From Paracoccaceae bacterium (lineage in GTDB: Bacteria; Pseudomonadota; Alphaproteobacteria; Rhodobacterales; Rhodobacteraceae), in contig JAOTXT010000040.1 in the NCBI GenBank assembly GCA_029862205.1, forward strand, positions 1 through 38,281: a stretch of DNA of 38,281 bases, given 5' to 3'. Of this stretch, positions 25,795-33,616 are shown piece after piece; the stretch's first letter is position 1; the number at the start of each line of letters is the position of its first letter. The notes beneath the pieces are model-generated. The model saw only the letters and a list, made by a program, of their open reading frames with translations. It searched no databases and was not told where the DNA came from. The position numbers and the translations under genes were made by a program.

Positions 25795-26727
25795 ATGGCC
25801 GCCCAGGCCGCAGAACCTGAGTTGCGCGCGATCGTCCTCGGCTCCGCCGCGGGCGGTGGTTTTCCCCAGTGGAATTGCAATTGCCGGAACTGCGCCGGCT
25901 ATCGCGCCGGACGCCCGGGGTTGGAAGCGCGCAGCCAGTCCTCGCTGGCCGTTTCGGCCAACGGCACGGACTGGGCGCTGCTCAATGCCTCGCCCGATCT
26001 CCGCCAGCAATTGGCCGCGACGCCGGCCCTTCACCCACCCGATGACGCGGCGCGCGGCAGCCCGATCAAAGCCGTCCTCCTCACCAATGGCGACATCGAC
26101 CATGTCGCGGGACTCTTGACCTTGCGCGAAGGCCAGCCCTTACGGCTGCTTGCCACGGCGGAGATTCACGCGATCCTGGCGGCCAACCCGATCTTCACGG
26201 CGCTTGCCCCCGGGCTGGTCCTGCGCGAGACAGTGAAACCGGGTGAGACGGTCGAATTGGTGCCAGGCCTTCGAGCGACGCTCTTTCCCGTTCCAGGCAA
26301 GGTGCCGCTTTATTTGGAGGATGGATCGGTCGAGACGGACCTGATCGGCGAGCAGACCGTTGGCGTCGAGATCGCGAGCACCAAGGGTAAGCGCCTCCAC
26401 TACATCCCCGGATGCGCCCGGATGACCGAGGATCTGGCAGTGCGGCTCGAAGGATGCGGCGCCATTCTATTTGACGGCACGCTTTGGACCAACGACGAGA
26501 TGATCGCGGAGGGCCTCGGCCAAAAGACCGGACGGCGCATGGGGCATATGCCGATGTCCGGGCCAGACGGCGCGATCGCGGCCTTGGCAAGGATCAATGC
26601 GGGGCGAAAAATCTTCGTCCATATAAACAACACCAACCCGGTTCTGGACGCACGCGGACCGGAACGGGCCGAGGCCGAGTCCGCCGGGTGGGAAATCGGC
26701 CATGACGGGATGGAGATCATGCTTTGA
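25795..26727 (+). CDS. pqqB: PqqB, pyrroloquinoline quinone biosynthesis protein
   Basis: This metallo-beta-lactamase-fold enzyme acts in PQQ biosynthesis (proposed hydroxylase for the tyrosine part). It has 310 residues. The N-terminal GSAAGGGFPQWNCNCRNCAG signature, with its CxCxxC zinc site, is diagnostic. LTNGDIDHVAGLLTLREG carries the DxDH part of the metal site, and FVHINNTNPVLD lies near the end. A GGGAGGG ribosome site precedes the ATG. It opens a tightly overlapping pqqBCDE operon. The 129 bases upstream, to the divergent hydratase start, contain no pqqA-like frame. Confidence 0.97.
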   Translation: MAAQAAEPELRAIVLGSAAGGGFPQWNCNCRNCAGYRAGRPGLEARSQSSLAVSANGTDWALLNASPDLRQQLAATPALHPPDDAARGSPIKAVLLTNGDIDHVAGLLTLREGQPLRLLATAEIHAILAANPIFTALAPGLVLRETVKPGETVELVPGLRATLFPVPGKVPLYLEDGSVETDLIGEQTVGVEIASTKGKRLHYIPGCARMTEDLAVRLEGCGAILFDGTLWTNDEMIAEGLGQKTGRRMGHMPMSGPDGAIAALARINAGRKIFVHINNTNPVLDARGPERAEAESAGWEIGHDGMEIML

Positions 26728-27473
26728 CCACGCTGATGAGCCCTGATCAACTCGAAGCCGCCCTGCGCGCCATCGGCGCCGAACAATACCACGACAAACA
26801 CCCCTTCCACCGGCGCCTCCACGCAGGCGACCTGACCAAGGACCAGGTGCGGGCCTGGGCGCTCAACCGCTACTGCTATCAGCGCACGATCCCACTGAAA
26901 GACGCGGCAATCCTGGCCCGCATGGACCAGGTGGCGCTCCGCCGCGTCTGGCGCCAACGGATCATCGATCACGACGGAGACGCGGGGGACGGCGCCGAAG
27001 GCGGGCTCGCCCGATGGCTGGCATTGACCGATGGCCTGGGGCTCGACCGGGACTATGTGACGTCGATGCGGGGCGCCCTGCCCGCGGCCCGGTTTGCCTG
27101 CGAGGCTTATGTAAATTTCGTCCAGCGCCGCAGCTTGCTTGAAGCGATCGCCTCGTCGCTGACCGAGCTGTTCTCGCCCGGGATCATCCGCGACCGCGTC
27201 GAGGGAATGCTGGCAAACTATGATTTCGTTACCGAGGACATCCTGATCTATTTCGGCCACCGGTTAGATCAGGCGCCCCGGGATGCGGACTTCGCATTGG
27301 ACCATGTGACGCGCAACGCAACGACGCCCTGGGATCAGCAAGCCTGCCTCGACGCTCTGCGCTTCAAATGCGGCATGCTCTGGGCGCAGCTCGACGCGTT
27401 ATATCTGGCCTATGTGGAACCGGGGATGATCCCGCCCGGTGCGTGGCGGCCCGGTGAGGCCGTGAGCGAATGA
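26724..27473 (+). CDS. pqqC: PqqC, pyrroloquinoline-quinone synthase
   Basis: This oxidase catalyses the last ring-closure and oxidation step of PQQ synthesis. It has 249 residues from a TTG that overlaps the pqqB stop (TTGA) behind a GGAG site. An ATG at 26736 is a weaker alternative. Diagnostic stretches are YHDKHPFHRRLHAGDL (about residue 22), WALNRYCYQRTIPLKDAAI, and ACEAYVNFVQRR near residue 130. The length matches the family norm of about 250 residues. Tight overlap implies coupled translation with pqqB and pqqD. Confidence 0.96.
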   Translation: MTTLMSPDQLEAALRAIGAEQYHDKHPFHRRLHAGDLTKDQVRAWALNRYCYQRTIPLKDAAILARMDQVALRRVWRQRIIDHDGDAGDGAEGGLARWLALTDGLGLDRDYVTSMRGALPAARFACEAYVNFVQRRSLLEAIASSLTELFSPGIIRDRVEGMLANYDFVTEDILIYFGHRLDQAPRDADFALDHVTRNATTPWDQQACLDALRFKCGMLWAQLDALYLAYVEPGMIPPGAWRPGEAVSE

Positions 27474-27754
27474 CTGGATCACTCTCGGACGAAATGGTGC
27501 CCATGCTCGCGCGCGGTGTCAGGCTGCGCGGGGACCAGCACCGCGACGCGACGATGCTGCTCGCCCCAGAACGGGCTTTGAAACTCGACCCGGTCGCGGA
27601 GGCAATCATCCGCGAGATCGACGGTGAACGGAGCTTTGCCGAGCTCGTTGACCGGCTCGAAGCGGTGTTTGACGCACCGCGCGACCGGATCGAGCGCGAC
27701 GTCCGGGACTTCCTGCTGGACATGGCAGGCCGGGGAATGATGGAGCTGTCGTGA
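27470..27754 (+). CDS. pqqD: PqqD, PqqA-binding peptide chaperone
   Basis: PqqD is the small RiPP recognition element that delivers the PqqA precursor peptide to the radical SAM enzyme PqqE. The 94-residue protein shows VRLRGDQHRDATMLLAPERALKLD and EIDGERSFAELVDRLEAVFDA, typical of PqqD. It overlaps pqqC by four bases (ATGA) and pqqE by one base. Its presence means a PqqA precursor should exist somewhere in the genome, though none is seen here. Confidence 0.95.
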   Translation: MTGSLSDEMVPMLARGVRLRGDQHRDATMLLAPERALKLDPVAEAIIREIDGERSFAELVDRLEAVFDAPRDRIERDVRDFLLDMAGRGMMELS

Positions 27755-28833
27755 TGAACCCCGGACCGCCGATGGCATTGCTGGCCGAGCTAACCCACCG
27801 CTGTCCGCTCGCCTGCCCCTATTGCTCGAACCCAGTCGACTTGGTGCGCCGCTCGGCGGAACTGCCGACGGAAGCTTGGGTTTCGGTCTTGCGCGAGGCC
27901 GCCGAGATCGGTGTGCTACATGTGCATTTCTCAGGCGGCGAGCCCGCGTCGCGCCGGGACCTGGAGGCGCTGGTCGCGGTCGCGGCGGAGGCCGGTCTCT
28001 ACACCAACCTGATCACCTCGGGCGTCGGGCTAACCGAGGTCCGGATCCAGGCTCTCGCCGAGCGCGGGCTCGACCACCTGCAGCTCTCGGTCCAGGCGCC
28101 GGAGCCCGCCTTGGCTGACCGCATTTCTGGCTACCGGGATGCGCTGGCGCAAAAGCGCGCGGTCGCGGCCTGGACCAACCGGGCCGGGATGGCGCTGACG
28201 GTGAACGCGGTCATGCACAGGGCAAATCTGGGCCTGTTGCCCCAGACGATCGACATGGCCGTCGAACTCGGTGCACAGCGGCTCGAGGTCGCCCATGTGC
28301 AATACCACGGCTGGGCGTTGCGGAACCGGGGCGCGTTGTTGCCCACGCGCGCGCAGGCCGACGCCGCGCGGGCGATTGTGGATGAGGCGCGCAGCCGATT
28401 GTCAGGGATCCTTCAAACTGACTACGTGCCCCCCGACCATTTCGCCCAATTTCCGAAACCCTGCATGGGCGGGTGGGGCCAGGTCGGCATGACGATCACA
28501 CCCGAGGGCAAGGTACTGCCCTGCCACGCGGCCGAGACCATCCCCCATCTGACATTTGAGGCCGTGGGGTCGCGGCCTTTGGGCGAGATCTGGGCTGATA
28601 GCGCGGCGTTCAACGCCTATCGCGGCACCGATTGGATGAGCGAGACCTGCCGTGCATGCCCGCGCCGCGAGATCGATTTCGGCGGCTGCCGCTGTCAGGC
28701 CCTAGCGCATGCAGGAGACGCGGCGGCGACCGATCCGGCTTGCGAACGCTCGCCAATGAATGCCGAATTCCGCCAGAGGGTGGCGGCCGAACCGCAATCG
28801 GCGTTCGTCTACCGGAGGTTTTCAACCGGATAG
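27754..28833 (+). CDS. pqqE: PqqE, radical SAM/SPASM PqqA peptide cyclase
   Basis: PqqE joins the Glu and Tyr side chains of PqqA with a carbon-carbon bond, the first step of PQQ synthesis. It has 359 residues from the ATG at 27754 (a GTG lies three bases earlier). The radical SAM cluster motif is CPLACPYC (near residue 15), with HFSGGEPASRRD following. The SPASM region has GKVLPCHAAE and the C-terminal cysteine group CRACPRREIDFGGCRC, which binds auxiliary FeS clusters. It ends the pqqBCDE operon, 15 bases before a convergent gene. No PQQ-dependent dehydrogenase is in the window. Confidence 0.97.
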   Translation: MNPGPPMALLAELTHRCPLACPYCSNPVDLVRRSAELPTEAWVSVLREAAEIGVLHVHFSGGEPASRRDLEALVAVAAEAGLYTNLITSGVGLTEVRIQALAERGLDHLQLSVQAPEPALADRISGYRDALAQKRAVAAWTNRAGMALTVNAVMHRANLGLLPQTIDMAVELGAQRLEVAHVQYHGWALRNRGALLPTRAQADAARAIVDEARSRLSGILQTDYVPPDHFAQFPKPCMGGWGQVGMTITPEGKVLPCHAAETIPHLTFEAVGSRPLGEIWADSAAFNAYRGTDWMSETCRACPRREIDFGGCRCQALAHAGDAAATDPACERSPMNAEFRQRVAAEPQSAFVYRRFSTG

Positions 28834-28848
28834 AGCCCGCGCCGACGT

Positions 28849-29238
28849 TCAGTTGTTGGTGCTGTTATTAGAGTCGCCGCCGCCACCGGACGCCAAAACC
28901 CCAATGATCACGCCCGCCAAGATGACGAGAGCGCCGGCGACCACCGCATCGGTAGGGATGGCGTAGCAATCGAGAGGCCTGCCTGCCAGTGGACCGGGAA
29001 CGGGGCCCCCCGTGCGCGAGGCGTCAGCCCCTTCCTGACCGTCCACGATGCGTTTCTGCACCTGGGCTGGCCGCGCGCCGGTGGGCACGAAACAATCCGC
29101 AGCGCGCCTGGCAACGGGGCCCGAAGCCCCTGGCGCGCCGGCGACGGATCCGCCCTGACTCTGCGCGGCCGCCTCGGCGGCTGGCAAAACCGGTGACAGC
29201 GCCAAGGACACCGCCGCTAGGATCGCCAAAAGTCTCAT
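28849..29238 (-). CDS. Small exported protein with C-terminal membrane segment, unknown
   Basis: I do not recognise this 129-residue protein. It begins with a clear signal peptide (MRLLAILAAVSLALSPVLPA). The mature part is rich in Gly, Pro and Ala and contains two lone cysteines (AADCFVP and PLDCYAI) that could form a disulfide. One hydrophobic segment near the end (AVVAGALVILAGVIIGVLA) is followed by a polar tail GGGGDSNNSTNN. It lies 24 bases downstream of a TPR lipoprotein gene, so the two are probably cotranscribed and work together at the cell envelope. Confidence 0.7.
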   Translation of the reverse strand: MRLLAILAAVSLALSPVLPAAEAAAQSQGGSVAGAPGASGPVARRAADCFVPTGARPAQVQKRIVDGQEGADASRTGGPVPGPLAGRPLDCYAIPTDAVVAGALVILAGVIIGVLASGGGGDSNNSTNN

Positions 29239-29262
29239 GCTCCGCCTCCTTACGCCCGGCCT

Positions 29263-29625
29263 TTATGTGCCGAGGCTGGCCAGATTCCCCGCCGCGACCT
29301 TGGCGACGGTTGTCTCGCGGTCCGCCACATTGCCGTCCTGGGCCACTTCGCCAATCTCGGCATTCCTGCCGTGTTCTACCGCCAGCTCGTAGTGCTGGCG
29401 GGCCAAATCGAGCTCGGCGAGCTCTTCATAGGCGACGCCAAGGTTGAGATGCGCCCAGGGATCGGCCGGTTTCTCGGAGAGCACCGCCAGATAGTGATCC
29501 CGTGCGGCGGTATAGTCCTCGGCGACGATCATCGACCAACCGTCGTCGCGATATGTGCCTGAATCAGTACAGCCCGCAGCCAGCAACGCGACCGCCAAGG
29601 CGCCAATCCCCACGTGCTTGCGCAT
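29263..29625 (-). CDS. TPR-containing lipoprotein
   Basis: This predicted lipoprotein has 120 residues. Its signal peptide MRKHVGIGALAVALLAAGC ends in a lipobox, with Cys19 as the lipidated residue. The middle holds one or two tetratricopeptide repeats (MIVAEDYTAARDHYLAVLSEKPADP, in overlapping pieces, and WAHLNLGVAYEELAELDLAR), which usually mediate protein contacts. The C-terminal part is polar (NADRET-like). An AGAGGTGG ribosome site precedes the ATG. It forms a two-gene unit with the exported protein downstream. Partner and role are unknown. Confidence 0.8.
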   Translation of the reverse strand: MRKHVGIGALAVALLAAGCTDSGTYRDDGWSMIVAEDYTAARDHYLAVLSEKPADPWAHLNLGVAYEELAELDLARQHYELAVEHGRNAEIGEVAQDGNVADRETTVAKVAAGNLASLGT

Positions 29626-29732
29626 GTCCACCTCTGCGCATGGAGCCGCACTTTGCCAGGCTCCGAATGCTCCCCGTCTCCGATCCGTCGTTATCATACA
29701 TGCCTTTCGGCATTTCGCCAAAGACGAGACAA

Positions 29733-30518
29733 TTACTTCGTAAATTTCCTCTGATTGCGTGCCTTCCCCGTCTTGCGCGTGGTCTTGCGCGTGGATCTTC
29801 CCAACTGATCGGCCAGGACCTTGGACGGGACTTCCGCGACCGTGCCGGGCGTCAAATCGCCCAGTTGAAACGGCCCATAGCTGATCCGGATCAGCCGGTT
29901 GACGCTCAGACCAACCGTCTCGAGGGCGCGCCGGACCTCGCGGTTGCGGCCCTCGCGCAGGCCCACCGTCAGCCACGCATTGGCGCCCTGTTGGTGGTCG
30001 ATGGTGACGTGCATCGGCTGGAACCGCTCGCCATCCAGGGTGATGCCCTTCTCGAGGGGGGCCAGCATGTCAGGGGTGGGCCGGCCGCGCACCCGGACCC
30101 GGTATTTCCTCAACCAGCCGGTCGACGGCAGCTCCAAGCGCCGCTTCAGGTCGCCGTCGTTCGTCAGCAGCAGAAGGCCCTCGGAATTTATGTCGAGCCG
30201 GCCGATGCTCATGACCCTGGGCAGCTCCCTCGGCAGGCGGTCGAAGACCGTCGGGCGACCCTGCTCGTCACGGGCCGAGGTCACCAGGCCAAGCGGCTTG
30301 TGGTGGCGCCAGAGACGGGTCTGCTCGGCCTCGGCCAGCGGCTTGCCATCGACCAGGATACGGTCGGCGGCGGTGACGTTGAGCGCCGGGCTGGTCAGCA
30401 CCTTGCCGTTCACCTTGACCCGGCCCGCTTCGATCATCCGCTCGGCATCGCGGCGTGAGGCGAGGCCAGCCCGCGCGATGCGTTTGGCGATGCGTTCACT
30501 TTCCGGGTCATTTGCCAT
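29733..30518 (-). CDS. rluB: RluB-type 23S rRNA pseudouridine synthase
   Basis: This is a pseudouridine synthase of the RsuA/RluB/RluE group, modifying rRNA during ribosome assembly. It has 261 residues from MANDPESERIAKRIAR. An N-terminal S4 RNA-binding domain (RIARAGLASRRDAERMIEAG, about residues 10-60) is followed by the catalytic domain with SIGRLDINSEGLLLLTNDG, the Asp in RLD being the nucleophile. The basic tail (STRKTTRKTGKARNQRK) is typical of RluB in this group. It is divergent from tadA, an arrangement common in Rhodobacterales as far as I recall. RluB is the best fit, with RluE less likely because of the S4 domain. Confidence 0.9.
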   Translation of the reverse strand: MANDPESERIAKRIARAGLASRRDAERMIEAGRVKVNGKVLTSPALNVTAADRILVDGKPLAEAEQTRLWRHHKPLGLVTSARDEQGRPTVFDRLPRELPRVMSIGRLDINSEGLLLLTNDGDLKRRLELPSTGWLRKYRVRVRGRPTPDMLAPLEKGITLDGERFQPMHVTIDHQQGANAWLTVGLREGRNREVRRALETVGLSVNRLIRISYGPFQLGDLTPGTVAEVPSKVLADQLGRSTRKTTRKTGKARNQRKFTK

Positions 30519-30576
30519 GCCACCGTCTAGCCTCAGATGGCTTGCGGCGAAAGGGCTTGGCCCGGATATTGGGCCG

Positions 30577-31032
30577 ATGGCAAAGTTCACGAGTCATATG
30601 GAACGCGCACTTGCCGCTGCCCGGGACGCGGCGGCGCGGGGAGAGACGCCCGTGGGCGCCGTCGTCGTCGGGCCGGACGGGAGGGTTCTGGCCACGGACG
30701 GAAACCGGGTCCGCGAAAACGCGGACCCGACCGCCCATGCGGAGATCCTGGCGTTGCGCGCGGCGGCCGACGCGCTGGGCTCGGAGCGGCTGATCGGCTG
30801 TGATCTCTACGTGACGCTCGAGCCCTGCCCGATGTGCGCGGGCGCGATCTCGCTCGCGCGCATCCGGCGGCTATATTTCGGCGCCCCGGACCCGAAGTCC
30901 GGAGGGGTCGAGCATGGCGCCTGCGTCTTCGCGCAGGCGACCTGCCACCACGCACCCGAAGTCTATGGCGGCGTGGCCGAGGCGCAGGCCGCCGCTCTGC
31001 TGCGTCAGTTTTTCCAGGCCCGGCGGGATTGA
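30577..31032 (+). CDS. tadA: tRNA-specific adenosine deaminase TadA
   Basis: TadA converts adenosine 34 of tRNA-Arg(ACG) to inosine. The 151-residue protein starts MAKFTSHMERALAAARDAA. Zinc ligands and the proton-shuttle Glu are in TAHAEILALR and EPCPMCAGAISLARI. The C-terminal part HAPEVYGGVAEAQAAALLRQFF is normal for TadA. The ATG at 30577 was preferred. A second ATG at 30598 would also leave the full domain. The gene is divergent from rluB with a 58-base spacer and is followed 31 bases later by a monooxygenase gene. Confidence 0.95.
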   Translation: MAKFTSHMERALAAARDAAARGETPVGAVVVGPDGRVLATDGNRVRENADPTAHAEILALRAAADALGSERLIGCDLYVTLEPCPMCAGAISLARIRRLYFGAPDPKSGGVEHGACVFAQATCHHAPEVYGGVAEAQAAALLRQFFQARRD

Positions 31033-31063
31033 GCCCGGACGCGCCGGGCCCTACCCTTACCCC

Positions 31064-32257
31064 ATGATCGAGACTGACATCCTGGTCGCCGGAGGCGGCA
31101 TTGCGGGGCTGAGCGCGACCGCCAGACTGGGCGCGGCGGGGTTCGACGTGATCTGCGTCGATCCGGCGCCGGCGGATCAGCCCGGCAGCGATCTGCGCAC
31201 CACCGCCTTCCTTCAGCCGGCGGTCGAGACGCTGGAGCGCGCTGGCGCATGGGGCGCCATGGCCGATGGGGCCGCCGCGCTCTCGACCATGCGGCTGGTT
31301 GATGCGGGCGGGGCCGAGCGAGCCCCGCGCGAGACCGCGGGTTTCGAGGCAAGTGAGCTAATGGACCGGCCCTTTGGCTGGAATGTGCCCAACATCGCCG
31401 CCCGCGCCGCGCTGTTGGACCGGTTGGAAGAGCTTCCGAATACGCGGCTGATCGACCGTGAGCGGGTGACGAGCCTGGTGACCCGGCGGACTGAAGCGCT
31501 GGCCCGGCTGGAGAGCGGCGAGACGGTGCGCGCCAAGCTGGTGCTCGCGGCGGATGGGCGCGACTCGCGGCTTCGCGAGAAGGCGGGGATCCGCGCCCAT
31601 CGCTGGCATTACGGGCAGAAGGCGCTGGTCTTTGCGGTCATCATGGGGCGGCCACATGATGGGGTCTCGACCGAGATCCACCGCACCGGCGGGCCGCTGA
31701 CCTTCGTGCCGATGCCCGACCGCGACGGGCGGCCATGCGCCTCGGTGGTCTGGATGGTGCCGGGGGCCAGGGCGGGGGCGCTGGCCGAGCTCGACGACCG
31801 GATGTTGGCGGCGGAGCTGGAGCTGGAGGCGATGGGCCTTTTCGGCCGGCTGGAGATCGCGGGGGCCCGGGCGGTCTGGCCGATCATCGCCCAGGTGGCC
31901 GCGAGGCTGACCGGGCAGCGCCTGGCGCTGGTCGCCGAGGCTGCCCATGTGGTGCCGCCGATCGGCGCCCAGGGGCTGAACATGAGCCTGACCGACATCG
32001 AGTGCCTGGCCGGGCTGGCCGAGGAGGCGCGCGCCGCGGGCCTCGATGTCGGCGGGCCGGACCTGCTCGACACCTATCACCGGCGCCGCCACGCGGAGAT
32101 GCTGGCCCGGGTCGCCGGGATCGACGTCCTCAACCGGGCCGCCCAGGCCGAGGCCCAGCTACTGCGCGACCTGCGCCGGGCGGGGCTGCGGGCGATCCAC
32201 GAGGCGGCGCCGATACGGCATCTGGCGATGAAGCTGGGGTTGGGGGTGCGATCTTGA
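31064..32257 (+). CDS. UbiH/UbiF/VisC-family FAD-dependent monooxygenase
   Basis: This flavoprotein hydroxylase of the ubiquinone-biosynthesis type has 397 residues. The FAD-binding Rossmann motif is GGGIAGLSATARLGAAG at the N-terminus, the DG motif is LAADGRDSRLREKAG near residue 165, and the second FAD motif is LVAEAAHVVPPIGAQGLN near residue 295 (Glu-Ala-Ala-His in place of the more usual Gly-Asp-Ala-Ala-His). In Rhodobacterales such proteins are usually annotated as ring hydroxylases for ubiquinone. Which ring position it acts on cannot be read from sequence alone. It is probably cotranscribed with tadA. Confidence 0.88.
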   Translation: MIETDILVAGGGIAGLSATARLGAAGFDVICVDPAPADQPGSDLRTTAFLQPAVETLERAGAWGAMADGAAALSTMRLVDAGGAERAPRETAGFEASELMDRPFGWNVPNIAARAALLDRLEELPNTRLIDRERVTSLVTRRTEALARLESGETVRAKLVLAADGRDSRLREKAGIRAHRWHYGQKALVFAVIMGRPHDGVSTEIHRTGGPLTFVPMPDRDGRPCASVVWMVPGARAGALAELDDRMLAAELELEAMGLFGRLEIAGARAVWPIIAQVAARLTGQRLALVAEAAHVVPPIGAQGLNMSLTDIECLAGLAEEARAAGLDVGGPDLLDTYHRRRHAEMLARVAGIDVLNRAAQAEAQLLRDLRRAGLRAIHEAAPIRHLAMKLGLGVRS

Positions 32258-32282
32258 GATTCGGCAGGGCGGCGCCAATTCT

Positions 32283-32300
32283 GGCGGGGTGAACCCCGCC
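32283..32300. repeat. Hairpin GGCGGGG-TGAA-CCCCGCC downstream of the monooxygenase gene
   Basis: A perfect 7-bp stem with a 4-base loop begins 25 bases after the stop codon, without a T run. It may be a REP-like intergenic hairpin or a weak terminator or 3'-end stabiliser. The same GGGCGGGGT-type core is, as I recall, common between genes in Rhodobacterales genomes. Confidence 0.5.
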
Positions 32301-32334
32301 CTACTGAGCCGGAATGGGGGTCCATCTCACACCC

Positions 32335-32348
32335 TCTCACATGTGAGA
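32335..32348. promoter_or_regulatory. 14-bp perfect palindrome, possible operator
   Basis: TCTCACATGTGAGA is a perfect palindrome. A direct repeat of its half, TCTCAC, lies ten bases earlier (32325-32330). It lies between two converging genes, downstream of the monooxygenase gene and 124 bases from the 3' end of the exported-protein gene, so no obvious target promoter is adjacent. Confidence 0.4.
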
Positions 32349-32471
32349 TTCTTCACACGGCGTTGAGATTGCTGTCATTTTTAGACACGTTTACCCTTTC
32401 TTTACGGACAGAGCGCGCTCCTGAGCCGCGCGGCGCAACGGCCTGCGGAGCACCCACCTTACGGGCTGCGG

Positions 32472-32948
32472 CTATTTTGGAAGCTCGACCTCGCCTTCCC
32501 AATGGGTCGTCTTCTTCATGTCTACGACGTCGTCGGTGATGAAGGTTCCGCTGCCGGTCATGCCAAGATACTTGCCCGAGCCGTTCGCGACCATCCAGGT
32601 TCCGCGGCGCTGATAGCCCTCGGCGGTCTTCGCGACCCTGCTCTCGGGGTCCATAATGAACGTCACCGTCCAGCGGTGCGGGGGAGCGCCGAAGATGCAG
32701 ACCCCTTCGCCCTGAATCCGTCTGGGCGACCAGAAACCCGCCCCGTGGCATTCGACCGGGCCGTCCGGCAGGGGGCCGGTCTTCATTTCGATTTGGCCCT
32801 CGCTGTCGTACATGTAGTAGCCGGAGCCGTCGGTCGTCATCCACCATCGCTCGGTCGTCTCGTAGCTGTTGGTGCCGGATATCAATTCGCCGGCATTCGA
32901 TGGCGCCGCCAATAGGATACCGGCCATGGTCAGTGCCAAAATTCTCAT
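32472..32948 (-). CDS. Small exported protein, unknown
   Basis: I do not recognise a named family with certainty. The 158-residue protein starts with a signal peptide (MRILALTMAGILLAAPSNA). The mature part looks like a small beta-rich domain with alternating aromatic and polar residues (TERWWMTTDGSGYYMYDS, GTWMVANGSGKYLGMTGSG). The strand-like repeats GSGYYMYD and GSGKYLGM suggest a barrel such as the allene-oxide-cyclase-like or lipocalin-like type. Two cysteines (VECHG and GVCIFG) may form a disulfide. It is transcribed toward the monooxygenase gene and stands alone. A periplasmic location is the only solid inference. Confidence 0.7.
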   Translation of the reverse strand: MRILALTMAGILLAAPSNAGELISGTNSYETTERWWMTTDGSGYYMYDSEGQIEMKTGPLPDGPVECHGAGFWSPRRIQGEGVCIFGAPPHRWTVTFIMDPESRVAKTAEGYQRRGTWMVANGSGKYLGMTGSGTFITDDVVDMKKTTHWEGEVELPK

Positions 32949-33616
32949 TCGCTCCCCCAGTAATGCGTTTGAGCGAGATTAGCGCGGCCGCCCGATGGCT
33001 GCAAAGTCCATGAAATGGCGGGGCGTGTCTCAGTTCGAACGTCGGCAATGCGGGGCAGAGCTGCCTTGCCTTCCAAGGAGGTGTAATGGCTGCTCCCGAC
33101 CCGACTCGGGCGTACGCCGGAGCCCGGCCCTATGCCTCGAAAGGCTGCTACAGTCGCCCGCCGACGGTCTGAAAAGCACCCGAAAGCGGACCTTGCCTCT
33201 GGTACTGGCAGATGAGCGCAAGCCCGAGAATGATGTCCTCGCACCGAGCGCGTATTTTGGCGGCGAAGAAGACATAGTCGAGATGACCATCGAAGGCCTC
33301 AATCCCGACCGAAGATGGCTAAGCATCAATGCTCGGCGCCCGTGAACCCGGGAGCCGCGTGATCAAGCGACGGCGATAAGCGACGGAGCACCGGTATCCG
33401 TCCCAAGGCGGCGAAACTCAACAGCAGGTCATTGCGGAGGAGCTCCGGTTCAGTGCTGGGCAGTTAACTTGCCCGAAAGAAGGAGCGGCGGTTCGCCCTT
33501 GCCTATGTTGTTATGCCGACGAGGGTCGCGCCGCCACACCCCGGGATCGAATAGGCTGCCGCGTCGCCCAGATTTTCCGGGTCGCTTTATCGACCGGACA
33601 CCCCACATCGTGGTCT
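32949..33616. other. 668-base region without a confident gene
   Basis: No frame here shows a known domain. The plus-strand frame ending at 33345 has a protein-like C-terminal part (GGEEDIVEMTIEGLNPDRRW) that may be a remnant, but its upstream portion looks non-coding. A 28-codon frame behind a strong ribosome site is listed separately. The stretch 33350-33616 looks like degraded sequence. Base composition is less GC-rich than the neighbouring core genes. Confidence 0.5.
33086..33172 (+). CDS. Possible 28-residue peptide behind a near-perfect ribosome site
   Basis: The ATG at 33086 follows AAGGAGG (33075-33081) by four bases, the best Shine-Dalgarno match noticed in the window. The frame encodes 28 residues with two similar Tyr-containing stretches (RAYAGAR and RPYASKG) and one Cys, ending at TGA. 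It does not resemble a known family. It lies 445 bases past the end of a broken radical SAM/SPASM gene on the other strand. It could be a real small gene or chance. The evidence is only the ribosome site. Confidence 0.25.
   Translation: MAAPDPTRAYAGARPYASKGCYSRPPTV

Noticed and set aside
33075-33095. Piece of the 3' end of 16S rRNA (AAGGAGGTG similarity)
   Set aside because: The match stops after about nine bases and no other rRNA sequence is present. It is better read as a ribosome site or chance.
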